DNA of 64,000 bases from UBA6059 sp040222235 (GTDB taxonomy: Bacteria > Bacteroidota > Bacteroidia > Cytophagales > Cyclobacteriaceae). This document shows positions 1 through 7,450 of this stretch, piece after piece. A model generated the notes under the pieces. It was not told the origin of the DNA. It did no database searches and saw only the letters and a program-made list of their open reading frames with translations. Position 1 is the stretch's first letter. Every line of letters begins with the position of its first letter. The stretch is taken from positions 1 to 64,000 of the forward strand of contig JAVKDO010000071.1 in NCBI GenBank assembly GCA_040222235.1, in the 5' to 3' direction. The translations under genes were made by a program, and so were the position numbers.

Positions 1-493
1 GACCCCTTCCGATAGGAATCATTGAGTCAATTGCCTTAATACCTGTTTGCAACGGCTCACTAACTGGCTGGAGATAGATTACACCAGGAGCTTTTCTCTC
101 CAAAGGCATCTCATAGAGATCCCCTTCTATCTTGCCCTTACCATCAATTGGGTTACCAAGAGTATCAACCACACGACCACAGATGCCATCGCCAGCTTTG
201 ATAGAGGCAATCTTATTGGTACGCTTTACTGTATCCCCCTCTTTTACCTGAGACGATTCACCAAGCAAAACTGCACCTACATTATCTTCCTCTAGGTTAA
301 GAACAAGTGCGTTAAGCCCATTGTCAAACTCCAGCAGCTCACCAGACTGTGCCTTAGTGAGTCCGTAAATTCTTGCAACACCGTCACCTACCTGAAGTAC
401 AGTTCCAACTTCCTCAAGCTCTGCTTCGGATCTGAAATTTGAGAGTTGCTCCCTGAGTATCGCTGATACTTCGTCTGGTCTAACTTCTGCCAT
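1..493 (-). CDS. atpA: F1Fo ATP synthase subunit alpha, N-terminal part (cut by window edge)
   Basis: Alpha subunit of the catalytic F1 head of ATP synthase, a cytoplasmic, membrane-attached complex. The visible 164 codons start with ATG at 493 (MAEVRPDEVSAILREQL) and hold the N-terminal beta-barrel region (VGDGVARIYGL) and the start of the nucleotide-binding domain (GRVVDTLGNPIDGKG, KAIDSMIPIGRG). The window ends just before the Walker A loop, so the catalytic core lies outside. It is the last visible gene of a minus-strand ATP synthase run and begins 13 bases after atpH ends, in the usual order B-E-F-H-A. Identification is firm from these conserved segments; only the truncation limits it. 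Confidence 0.97.
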   Translation of the reverse strand, partial: MAEVRPDEVSAILREQLSNFRSEAELEEVGTVLQVGDGVARIYGLTKAQSGELLEFDNGLNALVLNLEEDNVGAVLLGESSQVKEGDTVKRTNKIASIKAGDGICGRVVDTLGNPIDGKGKIEGDLYEMPLERKAPGVIYLQPVSEPLQTGIKAIDSMIPIGRG

Positions 494-506
494 GGGATAA
501 TATTCT

Positions 507-1046
507 TTAGTTATTTATTAATGTATATCTCAATTCTCTCAGCTTACCGCTGACACTATCATCAATCTTGCGATCGCCTATTTTTAATGTAAACCCGCCA
601 ATGAGGTCAGCATCAACTTCCTCTTGGAGTTCCACTTTCTTACCTGTGATTTCTTCTATGATCTTTACAAACTGCTTGCGCAACTTGGCATCCAGAGGAA
701 TGGCCGTTCTAATTACAGCTTCTTCGATACCCTGATTGATATTATATAGCCTCACAAACTCCTTGGCCATCTCTTCAAGCACGTACTCACGATTCTTGAG
801 AGTCATGATGTCAAATATTGACATGGTCAGCGCATCTACCTTACCAGTGAATATCTTCTTAAGAATAGTCTGCTTCTTGAGGTGAGGGATAATTGGGTTT
901 CTCAGCATCAATGCAAAAGGCCTTTCCTGCTTGCATATAGATACGAATCCATCCATATCTTTCTTGACAGCATCTAGCTTGCCTTTCTCCACGGCCAACC
1001 CTAGCAGTGGCTTTGCATATCGTATGGCAATTCTGCTATCAGACAT
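507..1046 (-). CDS. atpH: F1Fo ATP synthase subunit delta
   Basis: Delta subunit, part of the peripheral stalk that links the F1 head to the membrane sector. The 179-residue length matches the family. The N-terminal segment IRYAKPLLGLAVEKGKLD is the typical helical start, and the C-terminal half carries the family pattern VDADLIGGFTLKIGDRKIDDS near residues 143-163. It sits between atpF (1 base upstream) and atpA (13 bases downstream), which supports cotranscription and translational coupling. There are no odd features. The call rests on sequence pattern and position. Confidence 0.96.
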   Translation of the reverse strand: MSDSRIAIRYAKPLLGLAVEKGKLDAVKKDMDGFVSICKQERPFALMLRNPIIPHLKKQTILKKIFTGKVDALTMSIFDIMTLKNREYVLEEMAKEFVRLYNINQGIEEAVIRTAIPLDAKLRKQFVKIIEEITGKKVELQEEVDADLIGGFTLKIGDRKIDDSVSGKLRELRYTLINN

Positions 1047-1047
1047 C

Positions 1048-1542
1048 TTAGTTTACCTTAATATCTTTGACGAACTCTTCAATCAACTTCTTCTGAGCAT
1101 TGTCCTTAGACAAGTCCTGACGAATCACCTTTTCAGCAATGTCCAATGACAGAGAAGCCACCAGGTTTCTTACATCTTTTAATGCGTTCTGCTTTTCGGA
1201 CTCTATGCTTTGCTTCGCATCGTCAATCATCTTCTCGGTGATCCTAGCGGTTTCTGCCTTAGCTTCCTCTTTAAGTTGATTTGCTGCACCAGTCGCCTCT
1301 TTCAATATCTTCTCTCTTTCGAATCTCGCTTCTTGAAGGAGATACTCATTATCAGCCTTTAGCTGCTTCATCTCCTCTTTTGCTAACTCAGCGGCTCTCA
1401 AAGAGTCATTAATAAAGCCTTCTCGAGCACGAAGTGCTTCGGTGATTGGCTTCCACACAAACATGGCTAGCACGGCGAAGACAACTAGAAAAACTACTGT
1501 CTGCCAAAATATGAGTCCAATTCCTGGGGTAACTAATTCCAC
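1048..1542 (-). CDS. atpF: F1Fo ATP synthase subunit b
   Basis: Subunit b of the peripheral stalk. It has 164 residues with one N-terminal membrane helix (about residues 8-28, ending in FVWKPI) followed by a long charged coiled-coil helix rich in Glu, Lys and Ala, as expected for the stator. The ending LIEEFVKDIKVN is helical and would contact delta. It lies 66 bases after atpE and 1 base before atpH. A single b gene rather than a b/b' pair is visible. Confident from topology, length and operon position. Confidence 0.96.
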   Translation of the reverse strand: MELVTPGIGLIFWQTVVFLVVFAVLAMFVWKPITEALRAREGFINDSLRAAELAKEEMKQLKADNEYLLQEARFEREKILKEATGAANQLKEEAKAETARITEKMIDDAKQSIESEKQNALKDVRNLVASLSLDIAEKVIRQDLSKDNAQKKLIEEFVKDIKVN

Positions 1543-1608
1543 GATAATTCTTTTTAGTAGTAGACCCAGCCCCGAGACCTAATGTCAACAGGGCCAGGCC
1601 TAAATAAA

Positions 1609-1812
1609 TTAATTAGTTCCGATAGACAAGAATCCAATTACTGCCGCAAATAGCGCCACACCTTCAATCAAGGCTGCAGCGATAATCATTGCGGTTTGGA
1701 TTTTTCCAGCGGCTTCTGGTTGTCTAGCGATACTTTCTGTAGCTCCCTTACCGATCATACCGATACCGAGACCTGCTCCAAGTACTGCTAATCCTGCTCC
1801 AATTGCTCCCAT
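1609..1812 (-). CDS. atpE: F1Fo ATP synthase subunit c
   Basis: Proteolipid subunit forming the rotating c-ring in the membrane. It is a 67-residue double-helix hairpin: glycine-rich helix 1 (GAGLAVLGAGLGIGMIGKG), a polar loop around ARQPEAAGK at residues 29-37, and helix 2 carrying the ion-binding glutamate E50 in ALIEGVALF. The residues around E50 do not show the Gln/Ser-Thr set of typical sodium-coupled rings, so I infer proton coupling. It lies 32 bases after atpB. The short length is usual for the family. Confidence 0.97.
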   Translation of the reverse strand: MGAIGAGLAVLGAGLGIGMIGKGATESIARQPEAAGKIQTAMIIAAALIEGVALFAAVIGFLSIGTN

Positions 1813-1844
1813 TACTGTTTAATTTATATGGTTTAAAAAAGATT

Positions 1845-2882
1845 CTAATGATGTTCTTCCACCGCCTGACCGAAGTACATGGATGATAGAAGAGTGAATA
1901 CATAAGCCTGCAACAACGCTACAAACAGTTCGAGCAAGTTCAACAACGAAGCAAGAACTGTAGCTGCCACACCCACTGCAATACTCTCTGCGATGAAGGT
2001 CAGACTTATAATACTTAATATGATGATGTGACCCGCCGTGATATTCGCGAAGAGTCGAACCATCAATGAAAATGGTTTCGTAAATATGCCTATGATCTCA
2101 ATAGGCCATAGGATTAGGTAAAGCGGGAACTTGGCAAACCAGCCCATGCTACTACCCATAGGGTCTAGTATGTGTGCCCAGTAGGCTTTTCGACCCGATG
2201 CTAGTGTGATTACTAAACTCGCTACCGCAAGCACTAACGTCACTGCGATATTTCCTGTAAGGTTAGCCGCTGCAGGCAAGAGGCCTAGTAAGTTCCCAAA
2301 CCAAATAAAGAAGAACAGCGTCAATAAATAGGGCAAGTAGCGCTCATATTTCGGCCCTATATTTGGCTTTACAATCTCGTCTCTGACGTATACAATGATC
2401 GGCTCGAAGAATGACTGGATTCCGGTAGGTGCTTTTCCTATATTCTTCTTATAGCCGCTGGCCACTGACAAGAAAATTAAAATCATGACCGAAGCATTGA
2501 TAAACAAGAAGAAAACATTCTTGGTAATCGAGAAGTCCATCACATGCTCGCCACTTGCTAAGGCAATGTGCTCATGCTCCATCACATAGCCATTGTATGG
2601 TACTACTTCATGATCTGTATTGTAGAAGTTACTTGAGGAGAAAATGTCCAGGCCCTTTTCTTCAGAGTAGATGATTACCGGTAGGTGCACTGTCAAGCCG
2701 TGATAAATCTCCCATGAATGAGCATCCATGATGTGATGATTAATCATCTCACTTGGGTTAAAAGAGCCATCTCCATCAGACCCTTCGGCGTGTAGAACAC
2801 CACTATTGAACAATCCGAAAATTGCCAATAAAAAACTGACCTTCAAAAGCTTAGTGAACGACACGATTCTATGTAAGTGCAT
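1845..2882 (-). CDS. atpB: F1Fo ATP synthase subunit a, with extended secreted N-terminus
   Basis: Subunit a provides the ion half-channels next to the c-ring. The essential arginine is R276 in FSLMVRLFAN, and conserved segments GNLLGLLP and TAGHIIILSI surround it. At 345 residues it is clearly longer than the roughly 240-270 typical of proteobacteria. An N-terminal signal peptide (about 12-32, ending VLHAEG) and an acidic, His-rich region to about residue 115 precede the first core helix. Such extensions are seen in Bacteroidota. It is preceded by two small AtpI/AtpZ-like genes and followed by atpE. Confidence 0.96.
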   Translation of the reverse strand: MHLHRIVSFTKLLKVSFLLAIFGLFNSGVLHAEGSDGDGSFNPSEMINHHIMDAHSWEIYHGLTVHLPVIIYSEEKGLDIFSSSNFYNTDHEVVPYNGYVMEHEHIALASGEHVMDFSITKNVFFLFINASVMILIFLSVASGYKKNIGKAPTGIQSFFEPIIVYVRDEIVKPNIGPKYERYLPYLLTLFFFIWFGNLLGLLPAAANLTGNIAVTLVLAVASLVITLASGRKAYWAHILDPMGSSMGWFAKFPLYLILWPIEIIGIFTKPFSLMVRLFANITAGHIIILSIISLTFIAESIAVGVAATVLASLLNLLELFVALLQAYVFTLLSSMYFGQAVEEHH

Positions 2883-2900
2883 TGGCTGTTAATTACCCCC

Positions 2901-3269
2901 TCAATTGCGCCGCAAGTTAGACAATACGGTATATAATTCAAAGACTAAATATACCAAATAGACCACCAGAAACTGCGCCATTAGTGTCTTCATATCAGCG
3001 AGTTTTGAGACAAACAGCACTGCGATAAAGAAGAGTGATGTCAAGAAACGGAAAGTGATTGTTCCAAGCGCATAAATAGGTGATTCCCAGTTGGTTTTTT
3101 CTGCTAAGTCAATCAACCAAGCCACAACTAGTGACTGTAGAAAAAAGAATAGGATCAATGCAGGAAACTGGTCGTGTAATATCGAGTTAAAGACCTGATC
3201 ATTGGCTAAGTAATAGGCCCCCAGTAACGCCAAGGCGATCGAAATAGATCCGAAAAGATATTGTTTCAT
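2901..3269 (-). CDS. small four-helix membrane protein of the ATP synthase operon (AtpI-like position)
   Basis: A 122-residue hydrophobic protein starting MKQYLFGSISIAL. I chose the ATG at 3269 because it overlaps the stop of the upstream gene as ATGA, a translational-coupling arrangement. A longer reading frame back to 3341 would lie inside the upstream gene. Four membrane segments are visible (about 4-22, 34-54, 67-88 and 96-115) with few charges. It sits between the AtpZ-like gene and atpB, where many bacteria carry atpI/uncI, so a role in c-ring assembly or ion supply is inferred from place and topology only. No diagnostic motif was recognised. Confidence 0.8.
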   Translation of the reverse strand: MKQYLFGSISIALALLGAYYLANDQVFNSILHDQFPALILFFFLQSLVVAWLIDLAEKTNWESPIYALGTITFRFLTSLFFIAVLFVSKLADMKTLMAQFLVVYLVYLVFELYTVLSNLRRN

Positions 3270-3502
3270 GTTCCGAACTTCTTGAGCAAGTAAAAGATCG
3301 TAGCTGCAACGGAAAGAAAAGTAGAAAGCAGCAGTATCCATGGGAACTTGGATCCCACGAATTCATTGAGGTAGTAACCACCCCCTATAATGATCAGGTT
3401 GAGCGCTAGCAGCTCAAATGTGATCCCGGATAATCGTGCGTAGGTATGATCTGGCTTAGGATTGGGCTTTGAGGAGGGGTGCTTTTTGTTCTGGTTCTCC
3501 AA
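3266..3502 (-). CDS. AtpZ/AtpI-like ATP synthase accessory protein
   Basis: A 78-residue protein with a basic, proline-rich N-terminus, then a segment YARLSGITFELLALNLIIIG and a second helix FPWILLLSTFLSVAATIFYLL. This two-helix layout, with an ARLSG-type motif before helix 1, is the pattern of the AtpZ/I family encoded ahead of Fo genes. AtpZ/I proteins are thought to assist assembly or cation uptake. The 5' part overlaps the end of the bactofilin gene by 47 bases in another frame, and the stop overlaps the next start as ATGA. The exact start is less certain than the identity. Confidence 0.82.
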   Translation of the reverse strand: MENQNKKHPSSKPNPKPDHTYARLSGITFELLALNLIIIGGGYYLNEFVGSKFPWILLLSTFLSVAATIFYLLKKFGT

Positions 3503-3881
3503 TTTTTATCTCCTTTATCTTGACCCCCATCTTACATCCACCATTAAAGGTAGCTCCTGATTCCACGATCAGTTTGTTAGTGATGATATCCCCATTGATT
3601 ACCGCGGATGGCTTGAGCACCAACAGCTCAGAGACCTCCACGGTACCCATGACTTGTCCGGCGATCTCAGCATTTTGCGCTAGTATATTGCCCTCTACGT
3701 TCGAAGAATGTCCCATCACTGCCTTAGACTTGGTCTTGAGGTCGCCGATTATCTTTCCCTCTACCCTGATGTTTCCATAGGTCTCGAGGTTGCCGGTTAT
3801 TACCGTCCCTTTACCAAAAATATTACTTGAACCACCTGATTCCTCCGACATCTTCTTCTTGTCTTCTTTCGTGTTAAACAT
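3456..3881 (-). CDS. bactofilin (polymer-forming cytoskeletal protein)
   Basis: A 141-residue bactofilin: a short polar N-terminus, a central region of about 90 residues of regular beta-helix repeats (GTVITGNLETYGNIRVEGKI then GDLKTKSKAVMG and so on) and a short charged tail. Bactofilins polymerise on the inner membrane and recruit cell-wall enzymes. The neighbour just upstream (13 bases) is an M23 peptidase with a membrane anchor, a pairing known in several phyla. The same transcript continues into the ATP synthase genes. Confident on family; the exact cellular role in this organism is inferred. Confidence 0.93.
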   Translation of the reverse strand: MFNTKEDKKKMSEESGGSSNIFGKGTVITGNLETYGNIRVEGKIIGDLKTKSKAVMGHSSNVEGNILAQNAEIAGQVMGTVEVSELLVLKPSAVINGDIITNKLIVESGATFNGGCKMGVKIKEIKIGEPEQKAPLLKAQS

Positions 3882-3894
3882 CTTAGCTGCTTTT

Positions 3895-4758
3895 CTAAAA
3901 GGATATAAACTCTGATGGATTCAGAGGATTGCCATTATACCATATCTCAAAATGCAAATGTGGGCCAGAAGTCAATTCTCCCGTATTACCAATTATCGAA
4001 ATAATTTCACCTGCGCCAACAAAGCTACCGACGTTTTTCAATAAATCCGAATTGTGCTTATACACCGAAATCAGGTTGCTCCTGTGCTGAACGGCTATTA
4101 CGTATCCGGAATCCTGGGTCCAAGAGGAGAAAATGACTGTGCCGTCAGCAACTGATTTTACAGGCTCATCCTTCTTGGCTACCACATCAATTCCATAATG
4201 GGCAGTCTGTGCGTTGAACTCATCCGACACAATACCATTATCAATCGGCTGAAAAAGATAGAGGTCCTGCAGCTCCCCGGAATACTCGGCCCTAACGGAA
4301 AGGAGTTCTACACCAGCTTGCTCGAACTCTCGTCTAAACTGCTCATCTATCGGATCAATCTGCGGTTGCTCTTGCATTTCAGACATACTCAGATCAGAAT
4401 CGATGATGGTAGCTTCCAGGGCTATCGTGGAGTCATTTCCTGATAACACACCCTTGATGTTCTGAATGAACTGGTCTTTTATGGCTACCTCTACCATAAG
4501 GGAGTCTACCGATTGCGATAGCTCAATCACTTGACGATTGGCTTCCAGCTCAGCTTGCCGTGGATCAAACCATTCTCCTAACACCGTAGTAGCCAGATAA
4601 AAGGACAACCCAGCAAGTACTAGGAATGCCACAAAAAAGATCAGAACAACCTTAGCCAGGTTAAAGCTGATGGTTTTCTTCTCCGCGAAGTTCTCTTCGC
4701 TTCGAATAATCATCAAATATTTGGTAGTTAACCAGTTAGAAAGGGTTTTCTTAACCAC
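3895..4758 (-). CDS. membrane-anchored M23 (LytM-type) peptidase
   Basis: A 287-residue peptidoglycan endopeptidase. A cytoplasmic N-terminus of about 35 residues is followed by one membrane helix (36-60), a coiled linker, and a C-terminal LytM domain from about 165. The zinc and catalytic residues are intact: H187 and D191 in HYGIDVV, H235 in VYKH, and H267/H269 in GPHLHFE. That argues for a true peptidase rather than a degenerate LytM activator. It is the first gene of the bactofilin-ATP synthase run, consistent with bactofilin-guided cell-wall remodelling. The divergent neighbour is the SprE/PorW-like gene. Confidence 0.93.
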   Translation of the reverse strand: MVKKTLSNWLTTKYLMIIRSEENFAEKKTISFNLAKVVLIFFVAFLVLAGLSFYLATTVLGEWFDPRQAELEANRQVIELSQSVDSLMVEVAIKDQFIQNIKGVLSGNDSTIALEATIIDSDLSMSEMQEQPQIDPIDEQFRREFEQAGVELLSVRAEYSGELQDLYLFQPIDNGIVSDEFNAQTAHYGIDVVAKKDEPVKSVADGTVIFSSWTQDSGYVIAVQHRSNLISVYKHNSDLLKNVGSFVGAGEIISIIGNTGELTSGPHLHFEIWYNGNPLNPSEFISF

Positions 4759-4783
4759 AGGCCTTGATTTTATTCAGCATGAG

Positions 4784-4791
4784 CAAAAATA
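4784..4791 (-). promoter_or_regulatory. possible -7 element for the M23-bactofilin-ATP synthase unit
   Basis: On the minus strand this reads TATTTTTG, fitting the Bacteroidota -7 consensus TAnnTTTG, 25 bases before the M23 start codon at 4758. The surroundings are very AT-rich. No TTG is present at the usual 19-base spacing, so only half of the promoter is supported. Confidence 0.35.
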
Positions 4792-4864
4792 TATATTTAT
4801 AAATCGCGTTGAGAATTATTATATTATTTGTCATAAGTTTACTGGCTCCAACTGTAGCTCTTGC

Positions 4865-7441
4865 GTGGTATTAAACGAATCCAAGTCGTTTTATTTTCTT
4901 GTCCTTCTGACAATCCTGTTTTCTTGTTCTCCTTACAAGAAAAACATACCTAGTAAGGTGTTTCATAACACCACTGCGCATTACAATGCTGTCTTTATTG
5001 CCAGAGAGAAAATTCTTGAAATAGAGAATACACTCGCCCAAGGATATCAATGGAACTACAACAAGATACTCCCCATTTTCCCGCAGTTTGATTCTACAGA
5101 TGCTGCTGGCTTTGCACAACTGACCGAGGACTGTATAGAAAAAGCATCTATTGCCATCCAGCGACACCCTAACTCTAAATGGATCGACAATAGCTACAAT
5201 TTGGTAGGACAAGCACGATTTTACAGTATGGACTTCCCTAACGCCATTGAGACGTTTAAATATGTCAATACCAATGGAGAGGGTGATGATGAGCGTCATG
5301 AGGCCTTGATTTCGCTCATGCGGACTTTTGTTGAAGCTGGGGAGCTCAACAATGCAGAGGCTGTATCTGACTACCTCAAGAGGGAGAAGCTCAATAAGCA
5401 AAACCTAAAAACACTCTACCTCAATAGAGGGTATCTCTACCAAAAAAGAGAAGACTACAACAGCATGGTCAGTAACCTGAATCGGGCTGAGCCACTGTTG
5501 ATGGCCAAGGATGAACCGGCCAGAATACACTTTATCATAGGACAAGTCTACCAAGAACTTGGCTTTGAGTCTGAAGCCTACAATAATTACAACAAGTGTC
5601 TTAAAGACAACCCTCCGTACGAACTATCCTTTTACGCCAAGTTGAATATGGCACAAGTGACACAGCTCGCCAATCCTGGAGATCTAAAGAAGGTCAGGAA
5701 ATATTTCCGCGGATTGCTTACAGACGAAAAGAATAAGGAATACAAGGATAAGATCTACTATGAGATGGGCAACTTCGAGATGAAACAAGGCAATCTCAAT
5801 GAAGCCATTGGATTCTATGAAGCGTCCGTTCAGGCGAGCGTGAACAATAACAGGCAGAAGGCTTATTCCTACCTAAGCCTATCGGAAATCTACTATGATA
5901 GCCTCGCCGATTATCGCACCTCCAAGCTCTACTATGACTCTACTCTTCAAAATATGCCGAAGGATGAGGAAATTTATGCCGAGATAGAAGAACGACAGCA
6001 GATCCTCGAAGAGTTCGTCAAGCAAATTGATATTATTGAGACTAATGACAGTCTGCTACATTTAGCATCTCTAGACACAGCTTCGCTCTACTCACTTTTA
6101 GATGGCTATATCGCCGATCAGGCTGAGCAGGAAGAGGAACGAAAGCGAAGGGAAAAAGAGAAGAAGGACAGGCCCTCCTCATTCTCAGTTTTTGATCAAA
6201 ATCAAGGCAGTCTGATAAGTACCTCGAGCAATGATGCCACTTGGTATTTTTATAATAGTGCGGCAATCAGCCAAGGTTCTGCGGAATTTAATAGAAAATG
6301 GGGTAATCGGGTTCTAGAAGACAACTGGCGCAGGTCCTCTAAAGAACAGAATATCATAGCTGATAATACCCCCTCAGATACAGGAATAGATGATGGTAAG
6401 ACCAGTGAAAAAGATGAGGACGCTGCGGAAAATAGTTTGTCTAGAGAATCTCTGATTGCAACTATACCGTACGACGAAGCACAACAGGCAAGTTTGTTAG
6501 CTGAAGTAGAAGAAGCACTATATCAATTAGGCACAATCTATTATTTCCAGCTTAAGGAAAAGCAGTCGAGCGCTGTGACATTTGAGCAACTCTTGTCGCG
6601 CTTTCCTGAGACAGCCTATGCCCCTGAGGTAATGTATGAATTGTATCTCATTTATGAGGACCTTAATCAGCCTGAGGATCGTCAAAGAAACAGAGACTCA
6701 TTGTTGTATAAACATCCAGAATCAATCTATGCTAAGCTCATACTTAATCCAAACTATCGAGCAGAAAGTCAGGCTATCAGTAGTAAGCTCAAAAAAGTTT
6801 ACGAGAAAAGTTATGCTCAATACAGGGACGGTCAATACAAAGAGGCTTTAAATAGTGTAAATGAATCCTTGGGTCAATATCCAGATAACGAATTCTCAGA
6901 CAATCTCGAGCTTTTGAAGATATTGATCATAGGTAAAACAAGTGATATTTATAAGTATCAGTATGAGCTCAATAACTTCATCAAGAATTACTCTGAAAGT
7001 GAGCTCACTCCATATGCCCAAACCCTGGTAAAGGCAAGCGAAGATTATCAAATCAACCTCTTCAACAGCGCCAAAGCCAAGTTCATCAAAGACTTTGATC
7101 AAAACCATTATTTCGTTCTTGTGTACAAGCCTGAAGGTGATATGGCTGAGACTCTCCCGGAGTTGATGGATCAGTTTATAGAAAGCAATTATGAAGAGGC
7201 CAATCTTGTGGTAGGTAATCTAATACTCGATGCAGAGCATTCTATCATCCTTGTGAATGAGTTTCGAGACAAAGCCTCGGCTGAAGTCTTTTTTGTTGAT
7301 TTCAGTGAAGGCAATGAGCTTTTTGACAATTATGTCAACACAAAATTTGATAACTTCGTTCTTTCTTATGACAACTTCAACATCTTCTATCAAACCAAGG
7401 ATGTAGAGGCTTACAAGAAGTTTTTCAAGGAGAATTATTAA
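4865..7441 (+). CDS. sprE: SprE/PorW-like TPR lipoprotein of gliding motility / type IX secretion
   Basis: A large tetratricopeptide-repeat lipoprotein. The frame stays open upstream to 4670, but no ATG exists near the signal peptide and the upstream part overlaps the divergent M23 gene. I therefore place the start at GTG 4865, giving 858 residues with a 21-residue signal ending in the lipobox ILFSC. Repeats of TPR type fill about 60-430 (NSYNLVGQARFYSMDFPNAI, YQELGFESEAYNNYNKCL). A Glu/Lys/Arg-rich spacer follows, then more repeats, and a C-terminal domain (HYFVLVYKPEGD, FNIFYQTKDVEAYKKFF). This architecture matches F. johnsoniae SprE and P. gingivalis PorW, which are needed for type IX secretion. 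The main por/gld cluster is encoded about 6 kb away. Confidence 0.85.
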   Translation: MVLNESKSFYFLVLLTILFSCSPYKKNIPSKVFHNTTAHYNAVFIAREKILEIENTLAQGYQWNYNKILPIFPQFDSTDAAGFAQLTEDCIEKASIAIQRHPNSKWIDNSYNLVGQARFYSMDFPNAIETFKYVNTNGEGDDERHEALISLMRTFVEAGELNNAEAVSDYLKREKLNKQNLKTLYLNRGYLYQKREDYNSMVSNLNRAEPLLMAKDEPARIHFIIGQVYQELGFESEAYNNYNKCLKDNPPYELSFYAKLNMAQVTQLANPGDLKKVRKYFRGLLTDEKNKEYKDKIYYEMGNFEMKQGNLNEAIGFYEASVQASVNNNRQKAYSYLSLSEIYYDSLADYRTSKLYYDSTLQNMPKDEEIYAEIEERQQILEEFVKQIDIIETNDSLLHLASLDTASLYSLLDGYIADQAEQEEERKRREKEKKDRPSSFSVFDQNQGSLISTSSNDATWYFYNSAAISQGSAEFNRKWGNRVLEDNWRRSSKEQNIIADNTPSDTGIDDGKTSEKDEDAAENSLSRESLIATIPYDEAQQASLLAEVEEALYQLGTIYYFQLKEKQSSAVTFEQLLSRFPETAYAPEVMYELYLIYEDLNQPEDRQRNRDSLLYKHPESIYAKLILNPNYRAESQAISSKLKKVYEKSYAQYRDGQYKEALNSVNESLGQYPDNEFSDNLELLKILIIGKTSDIYKYQYELNNFIKNYSESELTPYAQTLVKASEDYQINLFNSAKAKFIKDFDQNHYFVLVYKPEGDMAETLPELMDQFIESNYEEANLVVGNLILDAEHSIILVNEFRDKASAEVFFVDFSEGNELFDNYVNTKFDNFVLSYDNFNIFYQTKDVEAYKKFFKENY

Positions 7442-7450
7442 CCTCATTTA

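Noticed and set aside
3270..3341. Longer start of the small AtpI-position gene
   Set aside because: The extra 24 residues lie within the upstream coding region, and the ATGA overlap at 3266-3269 gives a better start.
4670..4864. Longer start of the SprE/PorW-like gene at 4670
   Set aside because: It would overlap the divergent M23 gene and put 65 unrelated residues before a clear lipoprotein signal peptide.
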